Shown here: positions 26,201 to 33,812 of the stretch, piece by piece
How positions within the stretch are numbered: the stretch's first letter is position 1
Layout of the letters: every line of letters starts with the position of its first letter
NCBI RefSeq assembly: GCF_947499845.1
Contig: NZ_CANMPM010000003.1
Coordinates: 273,909 to 337,908 of the forward strand
Reading direction: 5' to 3'
Origin: an uncultured Pseudokineococcus sp.
Lineage (GTDB): Bacteria > Actinomycetota > Actinomycetes > Actinomycetales > Quadrisphaeraceae
DNA: 64,000 bases
The notes under the pieces: model-generated
Seen by the model: only the letters and a program-made list of their open reading frames with translations
Databases searched by the model: none
Told to the model about the DNA's origin: nothing
Translations under genes and position numbers: made by a program

Positions 26201-27407
26201 GGTCAGCCCCGAGGTCGACGCGATCTTCACGGGCCACACGCACCGCGTGTACGCCTGGGAGGCCCCCGTCGCCGGCGGCGGCACGCGCCCGGTCATCCAG
26301 ACCGGCTCCTACGCCGCCAACCTGGGTCGCATCGTCCTCGACTTCGACCGCACGACGGGCGAGGTGACGAGCTCGACCGTCGAGGAGGTGCCCCTCACCG
26401 ACGCTCCCGAGGAGGAGCTCGCGGCCGCCTACCCCCGCACCGCGGAGGTCGCGGAGACCGTCGCGGCGGCCGAGGCCTTCGCCGACGAGGTCGGCAGCGA
26501 GGTCATCGGCTCGGTGACCGGCGACATCACGCGCGCCTTCACCGGCGCGGGCGTCGAGGACCGGGGGGGCTACTCGTCCCTCGGCGGCCTCGTGGCCGAC
26601 ACCTACGTCTACGGGACGACCCTGCGCCCGGTGGACGACGCCGACCTGGGCCTCGTGAACCCGGGCGGCCTGCGCGCCGACCTCCTCTACGGCGAGGACG
26701 GCGTCATCACCCTCGCCGAGGCCAACGCCGTGACGCCGTTCGCCAACGACCTCGTCGTCGTGCCCCTCACCGGCGCCCAGCTGGTCGAGGTGCTCGAGCA
26801 GCAGTGGCAGCCCGCCACCGCCTCGCGGCCGTTCCTGGCGCTCGGCACCTCGCGGGAGCTCACCTGGTCCTACGACCCGGAGGCCCCCCGCGGCGAGCAC
26901 GTCCTCGTCGACAGCATCCGGATCTCCGGGCAGCCGATCGACCTGGACGCCACCTACCGGGTGGCGACGAACTCGTTCCTCGCCTCCGGTGGCGACAACT
27001 TCACCACCTTCGCCGAGGGCGCGATCGAGCTCACCGGGCTGATCGACTTCGACGCCTTCGAGGCGTACCTGCGGGAGAGCAGCCCGCTGTCGCCGGAGGA
27101 CTACACCGGCCGCGTCACCGTCGGCGACGCGACCGAGCAGCCCGAGCCGGCCGCCGAGGTCAGCGCCTCGACGACCACCGTCCGCGCGGGCCAGTCGGTC
27201 ACCGCGTCGGCCTCGGGCTTCGCGCCCCGCGAGGTCCTCACCGTGTCGGTGCTCGGCCGGGTCTACGGCACGGCCCGCGTCAGCGCGGACGGCGACGGCT
27301 CCATGCGCGTCACCATCCCCCGCGAGGCGCAGCCGGGCGACTACACGGCGGTCGTGACGGGCAGCGCGGGCAGCCGCGCCACGCTCGACTTCACGGTCGT
27401 GCGCTGA
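23250..27407 (+). CDS. Secreted ExeM/NucH-type endonuclease fused to 5'-nucleotidase
   Basis: A 1385-residue exported protein. Signal peptide (residues 1-32, cleavage after AAPAAA), lamin-tail domain (about 35-175, FISELHYDNAGADANERVEL), OB-like domain (about 205-310), endonuclease/exonuclease/phosphatase domain from VATFNVLNYF (about 464) through LEEIEN and GDFNSY to SDHDPVVVG (about 752). A UshA-like metallophosphatase plus 5'-nucleotidase C-terminal domain follows (LLDINDFHGRL about 773, SAGDNIGAS, GNHEFD, SAHEG, GHTHR, then the substrate domain), with an Ig-like domain at about 1290-1385. It would degrade extracellular DNA and dephosphorylate the nucleotides. GTG start follows GGAGG by 6 nt. 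No sortase motif or membrane anchor is visible. A candidate PHO box lies upstream. Confidence 0.9.
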   Translation: MPRAPHQAARVAAAATAALVGGALLAAPAAAVPAPPGSPFISELHYDNAGADANERVELQAEPGTDMTGWTLVGVNGANGETYSPKALSGVVGESGVLVVDFPNLQNGAPDGLALLDASGALVQFLSYEGAFSATLGGAVVDSTDIGVAETGSGTADGSIQLLDGAWVVSEDSNSFGARNGEAVEPEPEPEPAQCVEDGLTAITAVQGTGATSPLVGSDVVVEGVVTSSPDGFGSVFVQDSTARPGRASTAVNVFGPSGSPVRSLEIGDRVQVTGEVDEYQGLTQISADQVAVCATDVALPAPYVITRASASDAEREQLEGMLVRPQGTYTVTEVYNANRFGEIALAAGPDVLLQATDVVAPGRAAQQYEARNARKQVLLDDGRSTNLANAGQAPSYGAADDPIRVGDRVSSFGDVSYVLDYRYDAWRYQPTAPVTAETTGKATFDDASPRTAAPEEVGGDVQVATFNVLNYFTTFGGEARGADDEAGLERQEAKIVTAINALGAEVVGLEEIENAAALGEDRDEALARLTGALNAAAGEERWAYVPSPADLPPTGDQDVIRTAFIYQPAAVQPVGESVVDDDPEWVGRARQPLAQVFQAGGTQFLAVVNHFKSKGSVPQPARPGDEDTGDGQGNGNATRVAEAQRLVEFVEGIEGAPEAVVLLGDFNSYTQEDPLDVLREAGYVDLGTAYDAGDTYVFSGRSGSLDHVFASPAMADVVTGADVWDINADESYAYQYDGYLPWYAPDAYRASDHDPVVVGVDVADAPVDDVASLQLLDINDFHGRLGEAVALSGTIEQQREREDVDGTLVLSAGDNIGASPFVSAVQADEPTIEALNEMGLQVSAVGNHEFDRGIDDLLGRVGVDGESGLADFPILGANVYDEAGEPLLPEYSIQDVDGVSVGVIGVVTQETGSLVSPAGIRGVVFGDPVEATNRVVGELTDGVGDEADVIVLSAHEGNPLGEDEQTLEEALAADTAFARIVNGVSPEVDAIFTGHTHRVYAWEAPVAGGGTRPVIQTGSYAANLGRIVLDFDRTTGEVTSSTVEEVPLTDAPEEELAAAYPRTAEVAETVAAAEAFADEVGSEVIGSVTGDITRAFTGAGVEDRGGYSSLGGLVADTYVYGTTLRPVDDADLGLVNPGGLRADLLYGEDGVITLAEANAVTPFANDLVVVPLTGAQLVEVLEQQWQPATASRPFLALGTSRELTWSYDPEAPRGEHVLVDSIRISGQPIDLDATYRVATNSFLASGGDNFTTFAEGAIELTGLIDFDAFEAYLRESSPLSPEDYTGRVTVGDATEQPEPAAEVSASTTTVRAGQSVTASASGFAPREVLTVSVLGRVYGTARVSADGDGSMRVTIPREAQPGDYTAVVTGSAGSRATLDFTVVR

Positions 27408-27431
27408 CGCCCAGCACCCACCCGCACGACG

Positions 27432-27467
27432 GCAGGGCCCCCGCAGCGCGCGCTGCGGGGGCCCTGC
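27432..27467. terminator. Bidirectional terminator hairpin
   Basis: A 16-bp perfect stem (27432-27447 with 27452-27467) and GCGC loop, between convergent genes ending at 27407 and 27483. Confidence 0.85.
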
Positions 27468-27482
27468 TGCGTGCCGAGCGGG

Positions 27483-28439
27483 TCAGCCGGCGATGACGGC
27501 GGCGCGCGCCAGGGCCGCCGCGCCGACGACGCCGGCGTCGTCGCCGAGGGAGGAGACGACGAAGCGCAGCTCGGGGCTCGGGCGCAGCATCCACGGGCCC
27601 GCGGCCGCCGCGACCCGGTCGACGAGGTCCTGGCCGAGCTTCTCGGGCAGGCCGCCGCCCACGACGACCAGCTCGACGTCGAGGAGGTTGACCGCGGAGC
27701 CGACCGCCACCCCGAGGTGCTCGACCGCGGAGTCGACCAACTGGGTCGCCATCTCGTCGCCCTCGTCGAGGGCCCTCGCCCAGACGCTGGAGGTCGGGCG
27801 CGGCTTGCCCTCCTCGTCCTGGATGGCGAAGAGGCGCGTCTCCCGCCCGGCGCCCACGAGCGCGTGCGCGGCGCCGGCCATCATCCGCCGCCCGGCGTAC
27901 GCCTCCACGCAGCCGCGGCGCCCGCACCCGCACATCGCGCCGCCCGGCTGGACCTGGACGTGCCCGATCTCGCCCGAGGAGCCGCGCGAGCCCTCGTAGG
28001 GGCGGCCGTCGAGGACGAGGGCGCCGCCGACGCCGGTGCCGAGCCAGAGGCCGAGGACGTCGCGGGCGCCCTGCGCCGCTCCCGCCACCCACTCGCCGAG
28101 CAGGCCGACGTTGGCGTCGTTGCCGAGGGTGACCGGGGCGTCCAGTCGCGAGGTGAGACCGCCGACGAGGTCGACGTCGGCGTCCCAGCCCTCGAGGTTG
28201 GGCACCGTGAGGACCTGGCCGGCGTGGACGACGCCGGGGATGCCGACCCCGACGGCCACCGGGTCCCCGTCGAGGTCGGCGACGAGCCCGGCCACGGCGT
28301 CGAAGACGGCGTCCGGCCCGCTCGTCGGCGTCGGGACCTTGCCGCGGTCCTGGACCTCGTGGTCGCCGGACACCATGCCGACCTGGATGTTGGTGCCGCC
28401 GACGTCGACGCCGGCGACCAGGGTCCTGCTCTCGCTCAT
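27483..28439 (-). CDS. ROK-family sugar kinase (glucokinase type)
   Basis: A 318-residue ROK kinase. ATP motif GVDVGGTNIQVGMV at the N-terminus, catalytic Asp in LGNDANVGLLGEW, GLWLGTGVGGALVLDG, and the zinc-binding ROK signature CGCGRRGCVEAYAG. It phosphorylates glucose with ATP, an obvious job beside GH13 enzymes that release glucose from maltodextrins. The ATG at 28439 is preferred over one 12 codons earlier because the MSESRTLVAGVDVGGT start gives the normal family N-terminus. It lies 46 bp after the LacI gene in the same direction and probably shares its transcript. Confidence 0.9.
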   Translation of the reverse strand: MSESRTLVAGVDVGGTNIQVGMVSGDHEVQDRGKVPTPTSGPDAVFDAVAGLVADLDGDPVAVGVGIPGVVHAGQVLTVPNLEGWDADVDLVGGLTSRLDAPVTLGNDANVGLLGEWVAGAAQGARDVLGLWLGTGVGGALVLDGRPYEGSRGSSGEIGHVQVQPGGAMCGCGRRGCVEAYAGRRMMAGAAHALVGAGRETRLFAIQDEEGKPRPTSSVWARALDEGDEMATQLVDSAVEHLGVAVGSAVNLLDVELVVVGGGLPEKLGQDLVDRVAAAAGPWMLRPSPELRFVVSSLGDDAGVVGAAALARAAVIAG

Positions 28440-28485
28440 CGCCCAGGAGTAGCAGCGATCGGGTGCCGCGGGCACCCGGTGCGGG

Positions 28486-29547
28486 TCACGATCCGGTGGT
28501 CACCGGGCGCCGCCGGGGTCGCGGGGTCCGCGCCGCGGGCGGGGCCGTGGAGGCCCGCACGACGAGCCGGGGGCGCACGAGCAGCTCCCCGCGCACGCCC
28601 TGCTCGCCGCGGAGCTCGGCCAGCAGGGCGCGCGCCGCGGCCGTGCCGACGGCGTCGACGTCCTGGTGCACGGTGGTCAGGGGCGGGTCGGTGAAGTCCA
28701 GGAGGGGCCCGTCGTCGCAGCCCACGACGGACACCTGCCCGGGGACCGCCAGCCCCCGGGCCCGGGCCGCCCGCACCGCGCCCAGCGCCATGAGGTCGGA
28801 CCCGCAGACGATGCCCGTGACCCCGCGGTCGAGCAGCGCGTGCGCCGCGGCCTCGCCGCCCTCGAGGCGGAACTGGGTGTGGACGACGAGGGAGTCCACC
28901 TCGCCCGGGCGCACGGAGCCGGCGAGGTGGCGCCGGACGGCGTCGTGGAAGGCGGCCGTCTTGCGGATCGAGGGCACGTAGCGCGCGGGCCCCATGGCGA
29001 GCCCGACCCGCTCGTGGCCCAGCCCCACGAGGTGGGCCACGGACTGCTCGACGGCGGAGGCGTCGTCGGTGGAGACGAAGGGGGCGTCGATCCCGTCCAT
29101 CCAGCCGTTGACGAAGACGGCGGCGAGCCCCCTGCGCCGCAGGTGCTCGTAGGGGCCGGCGTCGGCGTCGGTGTTGGCGTGCACGCCCGAGAGGAAGACG
29201 ACGCCGGAGGCGCGCTGCTGCAGCAGGACCCGGACGAAGTCGGCCTCGTGCACCCCGCCGGGCACGAGCGAGCAGACGACCGGCGTGTAGCCGGCCCGCG
29301 CCAGGTGGGTCTGCACGACGAGGGACAGGGCGGGGAAGACGGGGTTCGTCAGCTCGGGCACGACGATGCCGACGAGCCCCGCCACCGGCGCGGGCAGGAA
29401 GCGGTCGTCGTACCCGAGCACGTCGAGGACGGACCGCACCTTGTCGCGCGTCGCCTGGGAGACGCCGGGCTTGTCGTTGAGGACGCGGCTGACCGTGGCC
29501 TCGCTCACCCCCGCCCGGACGGCGACATCCGCGAGCCTCATGCGCAT
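28486..29547 (-). CDS. LacI-family transcriptional repressor of the maltodextrin locus
   Basis: A 353-residue LacI/GalR regulator. Helix-turn-helix RLADVAVRAGVSEATVSRVLNDKPGVSQATRDKV at residues 4-38, including the hinge helix start, followed by a periplasmic-binding-like effector domain (VGIVVPELTNPVF, GIVCGSDLMALGAVRAARARGL, VVGCDDGPLLDF, PLTTVHQDV). It is divergent from malE, so it most likely represses the mal operon, with maltose or a dextrin as inducer. A TAGGTT -10 box 6 nt upstream of the ATG indicates a leaderless transcript and fixes the start at 29547 rather than the internal ATG at 29541. The Ala/Pro/Arg-rich tail lacks structure. Confidence 0.9.
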   Translation of the reverse strand: MRMRLADVAVRAGVSEATVSRVLNDKPGVSQATRDKVRSVLDVLGYDDRFLPAPVAGLVGIVVPELTNPVFPALSLVVQTHLARAGYTPVVCSLVPGGVHEADFVRVLLQQRASGVVFLSGVHANTDADAGPYEHLRRRGLAAVFVNGWMDGIDAPFVSTDDASAVEQSVAHLVGLGHERVGLAMGPARYVPSIRKTAAFHDAVRRHLAGSVRPGEVDSLVVHTQFRLEGGEAAAHALLDRGVTGIVCGSDLMALGAVRAARARGLAVPGQVSVVGCDDGPLLDFTDPPLTTVHQDVDAVGTAAARALLAELRGEQGVRGELLVRPRLVVRASTAPPAARTPRPRRRPVTTGS

Positions 29548-29553
29548 CCGTGC

Positions 29554-29559
29554 AACCTA
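29554..29559 (-). promoter_or_regulatory. -10 box for leaderless repressor transcript
   Basis: TAGGTT on the minus strand, 6 nt before ATG 29547. Confidence 0.55.
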
Positions 29560-29596
29560 CTCGCGCAGACGACCCGACTTCTGTGACGCAAGACAC

Positions 29597-29626
29597 TTCC
29601 ATCGTCTGCAAGATTCTTGCTATTGT
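29597..29626 (+). promoter_or_regulatory. mal operon promoter with overlapping LacI-type operator
   Basis: GCAAGATTCTTGC (29608-29620) is a 13-bp inverted repeat of the CTTGC/GCAAG type used by actinobacterial LacI-family maltose regulators. It lies between a possible -35 (TTCCAT, 29597-29602) and -10 (TATTGT, 29621-29626, 18-bp spacing), so bound repressor would block RNA polymerase. The segment is also one of the most A+T-rich in the window. malE starts ~150 bp downstream. Confidence 0.65.
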
Positions 29627-29779
29627 CCCGCCACGCAGCGCGGCGCGAGCCGCCGGCCCGAACCCCGCCGACGGCCCTGGTGCACCGGAGCACCCAGGGC
29701 GCGGCTGCGCCCCCGCTCGACCCCCGCCACCCCCTGAGGGCCGACCACGGCCCTGCCCGCTCGACTGACGAGGAGCACC

Positions 29780-31069
29780 ATGCGCATCCCCCTGAGGGCG
29801 GCCGTCGCGGCCGTCGGCATCGCCGCGCTGACCGCCGGCTGCAGCGGAGGGAGCGGCGACGGCGCCGCCCCCGCCGGGACGACCGCGCCCGAGGGCGGCG
29901 CGAGCGCCGAGGAGACCGGCGCGCCGGCGCGCGACGACGCCGACCTCGTCATCTGGACCGACGAGCTCAAGATCGACCCGGTGACGCAGATCGCCGAGCA
30001 GTTCGGCGAGGAGAACGGCATCTCGGTGGCCGTCCAGGCCGTCACCGACCTGCAGGCCAACTTCATCACCGCGAACGCGGCCAGCAACGGCCCCGACGTC
30101 GTCGTCGGCGCCCACGACTGGATCGGCAACATGGTCCAAAACGGGGCGATCGACCCCCTGCAGATCACCGCCGACCAGCTCGGGCAGTACTCCGAGGTCG
30201 CCGTCGACGCCGTCACCTACGACGACCAGCTCTACGGCCTGCCCTACGGCGTCGAGGCGCTGGTGCTCTACCGCAACACCGACCTGGCGCCCGAGGCGCC
30301 GGCGACCCTGGACGACGCCTTCGCCACCGGTCTGCAGCTCAAGGAGGCGGGCACGGTCGAGTCGGCCTTCAACCTCCCCGTCGGCGAGCTGGGCGACGCC
30401 TACCACATGCAGCCCCTCTACACCTCGCTCGGCGGCTACGTCTTCGGGCGCGACGCCTCGGGCGCCTACGACCCGACCGACCTGGGGGTGGGGGACGAGG
30501 CCTCGCAGGCGGCCGGCGCCCGCATCCAGGAGCTCGGCGAGGGCGGCTCCGGCGTGCTCACGCGCTCGGTGAGCGGCGACAACTCCATCGCCCTCTTCGC
30601 GGACGGCCAGGCGCCGTACCTGCTGTCGGGCCCGTGGGCCCGCGCCGACGTCGAGGCCGCGGGCTTCGGCTGGGACGTCCAGGCCGTGCCGGGCTTCGCC
30701 GGCGCCGAGCCGGCGCAGCCCTTCACCGGCGTGCAGGCGTTCTACGTCGCCTCCAACGGCACGAACAAGGCGTTCGCGCAGGAGTTCGTCACCGGGACGA
30801 TGAACACCGAGGAGGCCATGCAGACGATGTACGACGGGGCCAACATCCCGCCGAGCCTCGTCTCGCTCCAGGAGTCCGAGGTGGCCGCCGACCCGCAGCT
30901 GCAGGCCTACCTCGACGCCGCGAACGCCGGTGAGCCGATGCCGTCCATCCCGCAGATGGGCGCGGTCTTCGAGCCCCTCGGGCAGGCCTACTCCGCCATC
31001 ATCGGCGGCGCCGACGGCGCCGAGACGATGGTCCAGACCGGCGACACCATCCGCGCCGCGATCAGCTGA
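29780..31069 (+). CDS. malE: Maltodextrin ABC transporter substrate-binding lipoprotein
   Basis: A 429-residue extracellular solute-binding protein, family 1. Lipobox LTAGC with Cys21, an acidic/Gly linker, then DLVIWTDELKIDPVTQIAEQFGEENG (start of the mature fold), GPDVVVGAHDWIGNMVQNG, YGLPYGVEALVLYRN and GVQAFYVASNGTNKAFAQEFV, all in positions typical of MalE-type proteins. It binds maltose or maltodextrins at the cell surface for the permeases encoded next. Sugar identity is inferred from the two GH13 enzymes and LacI site in the locus. First gene after the operator. Confidence 0.9.
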   Translation: MRIPLRAAVAAVGIAALTAGCSGGSGDGAAPAGTTAPEGGASAEETGAPARDDADLVIWTDELKIDPVTQIAEQFGEENGISVAVQAVTDLQANFITANAASNGPDVVVGAHDWIGNMVQNGAIDPLQITADQLGQYSEVAVDAVTYDDQLYGLPYGVEALVLYRNTDLAPEAPATLDDAFATGLQLKEAGTVESAFNLPVGELGDAYHMQPLYTSLGGYVFGRDASGAYDPTDLGVGDEASQAAGARIQELGEGGSGVLTRSVSGDNSIALFADGQAPYLLSGPWARADVEAAGFGWDVQAVPGFAGAEPAQPFTGVQAFYVASNGTNKAFAQEFVTGTMNTEEAMQTMYDGANIPPSLVSLQESEVAADPQLQAYLDAANAGEPMPSIPQMGAVFEPLGQAYSAIIGGADGAETMVQTGDTIRAAIS

Positions 31070-31075
31070 GCCCCC

Positions 31076-31107
31076 GGCGCCGGGGCGGGCCCTCCCGCCC
31101 CGGCGCC
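31076..31107 (+). terminator. Intra-operon stem-loop between malE and malF
   Basis: A perfect 14-bp stem (31076-31089 with 31094-31107) and 4-nt loop begins 6 bp after the malE stop. In binding-protein-dependent operons such hairpins usually give partial termination or protect the malE mRNA, yielding more binding protein than permease. Confidence 0.75.
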
Positions 31108-31249
31108 CCGGCCGGCCCTCACGGCCCTCGGCCAGCCCTCACGGCAGCCGGCCCGGCCCTCCGACCCGCACCTCCTCCGCGCGCCGCTCCCGGGCCGCGC
31201 GGCGCACCGTCGCGCCCACCGTCCCGACCGACCCCGCCCAGGAGGCGAC

Positions 31250-32848
31250 GTGGTCTCGCAGCAGCTCCGCCCCGCCCCGCAGGAGAGCCCGGCGTCGCAC
31301 GCCGCGCCCCGCGGCTCCCGCTCGGTCCCCGTCCTCCTGCTCAAGGTCCTCGTGCTCGCGGTGGTCATCAGCACCGTGGTGGCGCTGACGCCGGCGCTCG
31401 TCGCCGCGGAGCGGTGGGGCTTCCTCGTCTTCTTCTGGGTGCTCGTGCTGCTCGTCGTCGCCGTCTACGCGACCCGGCGCGCGATCCCGCTCAAGTACCT
31501 GCTGCCCGGGGCGGTGCTGCTCTTCAGCTTCGTCGTCTACCCGGTCATCTCGACCTTCCAGGTGTCGCTGACCAACCTCGGCGACGGCACGCGGGCCACC
31601 CGCGAGGAGGCGACGGCGCAGATCCTCGGGGCGTCCGTCGTCCAGGCGCCCGACGCGCCGCGCTACAACCTCAGCGTCGCCACGACCGGGTCGCCGTCGG
31701 CCGGGCCCTACGCCTTCCTCCTCGTCGACCCGGCGACGGGCGAGGCCTCCGTCGGCACGGACGAGGGGCTCGAGCCGCTGCCCGACGCGACCGTCACCGA
31801 CGGCTTCGTCACCGCGGCCGACGGCTACGAGCTCCTGACGCCGGTGCAGGTCAACGACGCGAGCGCCCAGCTGGCCGACCTCACGGTGCCCGTCGACGGC
31901 GGGGCCATCCGCCAGCTGGGCATCCGGCAGGCCTTCCTCGGCTCCACGCCCCTCGTCTACGACGAGGACGCCGAGACGATCACGAACACCGACACGGGCG
32001 CCGTCTACGCGCCGACGCTGCAGGGCGACCGCGAGTACTACGTCAGCGCCGACGGCCAGCGCCTCTCGGACCAGTCCTGGGCCGCCGACGTCGGCCTCGC
32101 CAACTACGTGCGGGCCTTCACGGACGCGCGGATCCTCTCGGACTTCCTCGGCACCTTCGGCTGGACCCTCGTCTTCGCCACGCTCTCGGTGGCGACCACC
32201 TTCGCGCTCGGGACCGTGCTCGCCATCGTCCTCAACGACCGCCGCGTCCGGGGCCAGAAGGTGTACCGCTCGGTGCTGCTGCTGCCCTACGCCATCCCGA
32301 GCTTCATCTCGCTGCTGCTGTGGTCGGGCTTCTGGAACACCGACTTCGGGCTCATCAACGACCTCACCGGCCTGAGCGTCAACTGGTTCGGCGGCGAGAC
32401 GACGGCGAAGGTCGCCGTCATCCTCACGAACCTCTGGCTCGGGTTCCCCTACATGTTCCTCGTCGTCACCGGAGCGCTGCAGGCGATCCCCGAGGACCTC
32501 AAGGAGGCGGCGGGCCTCGACGGCGCGGGCGGCTTCACGGGCTTCCGCACCATCACCTTCCCCCTGCTGCTCATCCCCACGGCGCCGCTGCTCGTGGCCT
32601 CCTTCGCCTTCAACTTCAACAACTTCAACACGATCTTCCTGCTCACCGGCGGCGGGCCCTTCACGCCGGACAACCCGACCGCCGGCGGCACGGACCTGCT
32701 CATCAGCTACACGATCCGCCTCGCCTTCGGCGCCAGCGGGGCGCAGTTCGGCTTCGCCTCCGCCATCGCGGTGCTGCTCTTCATCCTCACCGGCGTCGTC
32801 GCCGCCCTGCAGTTCCGCCTGACCCGCCGCCTCGAGGACGTGATCTGA
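31250..32848 (+). CDS. malF: Maltodextrin ABC transporter permease MalF
   Basis: A 532-residue permease. Three N-terminal membrane helices (about 24-46, 54-74, 80-100), a large extracytoplasmic domain (about 105-280, the MalF P2-like insertion), then about five more helices with the ATPase-coupling EAA loop EDLKEAAGLDGAGGFTGFRTITFPLL near residue 415. It forms the membrane channel with MalG and binds an ATPase on the cytosolic side. Long first loops of this kind are typical of MalF rather than other CUT1 permeases. GTG start behind AGGAGG; the gene is separated from malG by one base. Confidence 0.9.
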   Translation: MVSQQLRPAPQESPASHAAPRGSRSVPVLLLKVLVLAVVISTVVALTPALVAAERWGFLVFFWVLVLLVVAVYATRRAIPLKYLLPGAVLLFSFVVYPVISTFQVSLTNLGDGTRATREEATAQILGASVVQAPDAPRYNLSVATTGSPSAGPYAFLLVDPATGEASVGTDEGLEPLPDATVTDGFVTAADGYELLTPVQVNDASAQLADLTVPVDGGAIRQLGIRQAFLGSTPLVYDEDAETITNTDTGAVYAPTLQGDREYYVSADGQRLSDQSWAADVGLANYVRAFTDARILSDFLGTFGWTLVFATLSVATTFALGTVLAIVLNDRRVRGQKVYRSVLLLPYAIPSFISLLLWSGFWNTDFGLINDLTGLSVNWFGGETTAKVAVILTNLWLGFPYMFLVVTGALQAIPEDLKEAAGLDGAGGFTGFRTITFPLLLIPTAPLLVASFAFNFNNFNTIFLLTGGGPFTPDNPTAGGTDLLISYTIRLAFGASGAQFGFASAIAVLLFILTGVVAALQFRLTRRLEDVI

Positions 32849-32849
32849 C

Positions 32850-33812
32850 ATGACCAGCCAGGAGCTGCGCGCGGGCACCCCGACCGCCCCCGGCCACCTC
32901 GCCGCGCCCGGTGGCGACGGCCCGCCCGCGCCGTCCGCCCCGCCGACCGCCTACCGGATGAGCCGGGGGCGCTGGTGGCGCGAGGTGGGCTGGCGGCACG
33001 TCGTCGGCCTCGCCGCCGTCGCCTTCGCCGTCTTCCCCGTGCTCTACATCGTCTCGGCGGCCTTCAACCCGCTGGGCAGCGTCGTCTCGACCGACCTCGT
33101 CCCGCGCCAGCTGAGCCTCGTGAACTTCCAGGCGCTCTTCACCGACCCCTCGCGCCCCTTCGGCCGGTGGATGCTCAACACGCTCGTCGTGTGCACCTCG
33201 GTGACGCTCATCCAGGTCACCTGCAGCGCCTTCGCCGCCTACGCCTTCAGCCGCTTCCGGTTCCGCGGGCGGCGCGGGGGCCTGCTGGCCCTCCTGCTCA
33301 TCCAGATGTTCCCGCAGATCCTCGCCACCATCGCGCTGTTCCTGCTCTTCACCGACCTCGGCGAGGTCATCCCGGCCATCGGCCTCAACACGCTGGCCGG
33401 CTACGTCCTCGTCATGTGCGGCAACGCCTTCGCGCAGGTGTGGCTCATCAAGGGCTTCTTCGACTCGATCCCGGCCTCCCTCGACGAGGCCGCGACGGTC
33501 GACGGCGCCGGGCACGCGACGATCTTCTTCCGGATCCTCCTGCCGCTGCTCGTGCCGATCCTCGCCGTCACGAGCCTGCTCGCCTTCGTCGGCGTCATCA
33601 GCGAGTTCCTCATCGCCTCGATCTTCCTGCGCGAGGCGGGCGTGCGGACCGTCGCCGTCGGCCTGTGGTCCGTCATCGAGAACGACCGCTCGAACAACCT
33701 GGGGCTCTTCGCGGCCGGTGCGCTGCTCACGGCGATCCCCGTCGTCCTGCTCTTCCAGTACCTCCAGCGCTTCATCGTCGGCGGCATCACCGCGGGCGGG
33801 GTGAAGGGGTGA
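32850..33812 (+). CDS. malG: Maltodextrin ABC transporter permease MalG
   Basis: A 320-residue permease with six membrane helices after a ~45-residue Pro-rich cytosolic start. The EAA loop is IPASLDEAATVDGAGHATIFFRILLPLL near residue 208. Partner of MalF. The ATG lies 1 bp after the malF stop. The gene ends in a GTGA overlap with the GH13 gene, so transporter and enzyme are made together. No MalK-type ATPase gene is present anywhere in the locus. Confidence 0.92.
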   Translation: MTSQELRAGTPTAPGHLAAPGGDGPPAPSAPPTAYRMSRGRWWREVGWRHVVGLAAVAFAVFPVLYIVSAAFNPLGSVVSTDLVPRQLSLVNFQALFTDPSRPFGRWMLNTLVVCTSVTLIQVTCSAFAAYAFSRFRFRGRRGGLLALLLIQMFPQILATIALFLLFTDLGEVIPAIGLNTLAGYVLVMCGNAFAQVWLIKGFFDSIPASLDEAATVDGAGHATIFFRILLPLLVPILAVTSLLAFVGVISEFLIASIFLREAGVRTVAVGLWSVIENDRSNNLGLFAAGALLTAIPVVLLFQYLQRFIVGGITAGGVKG

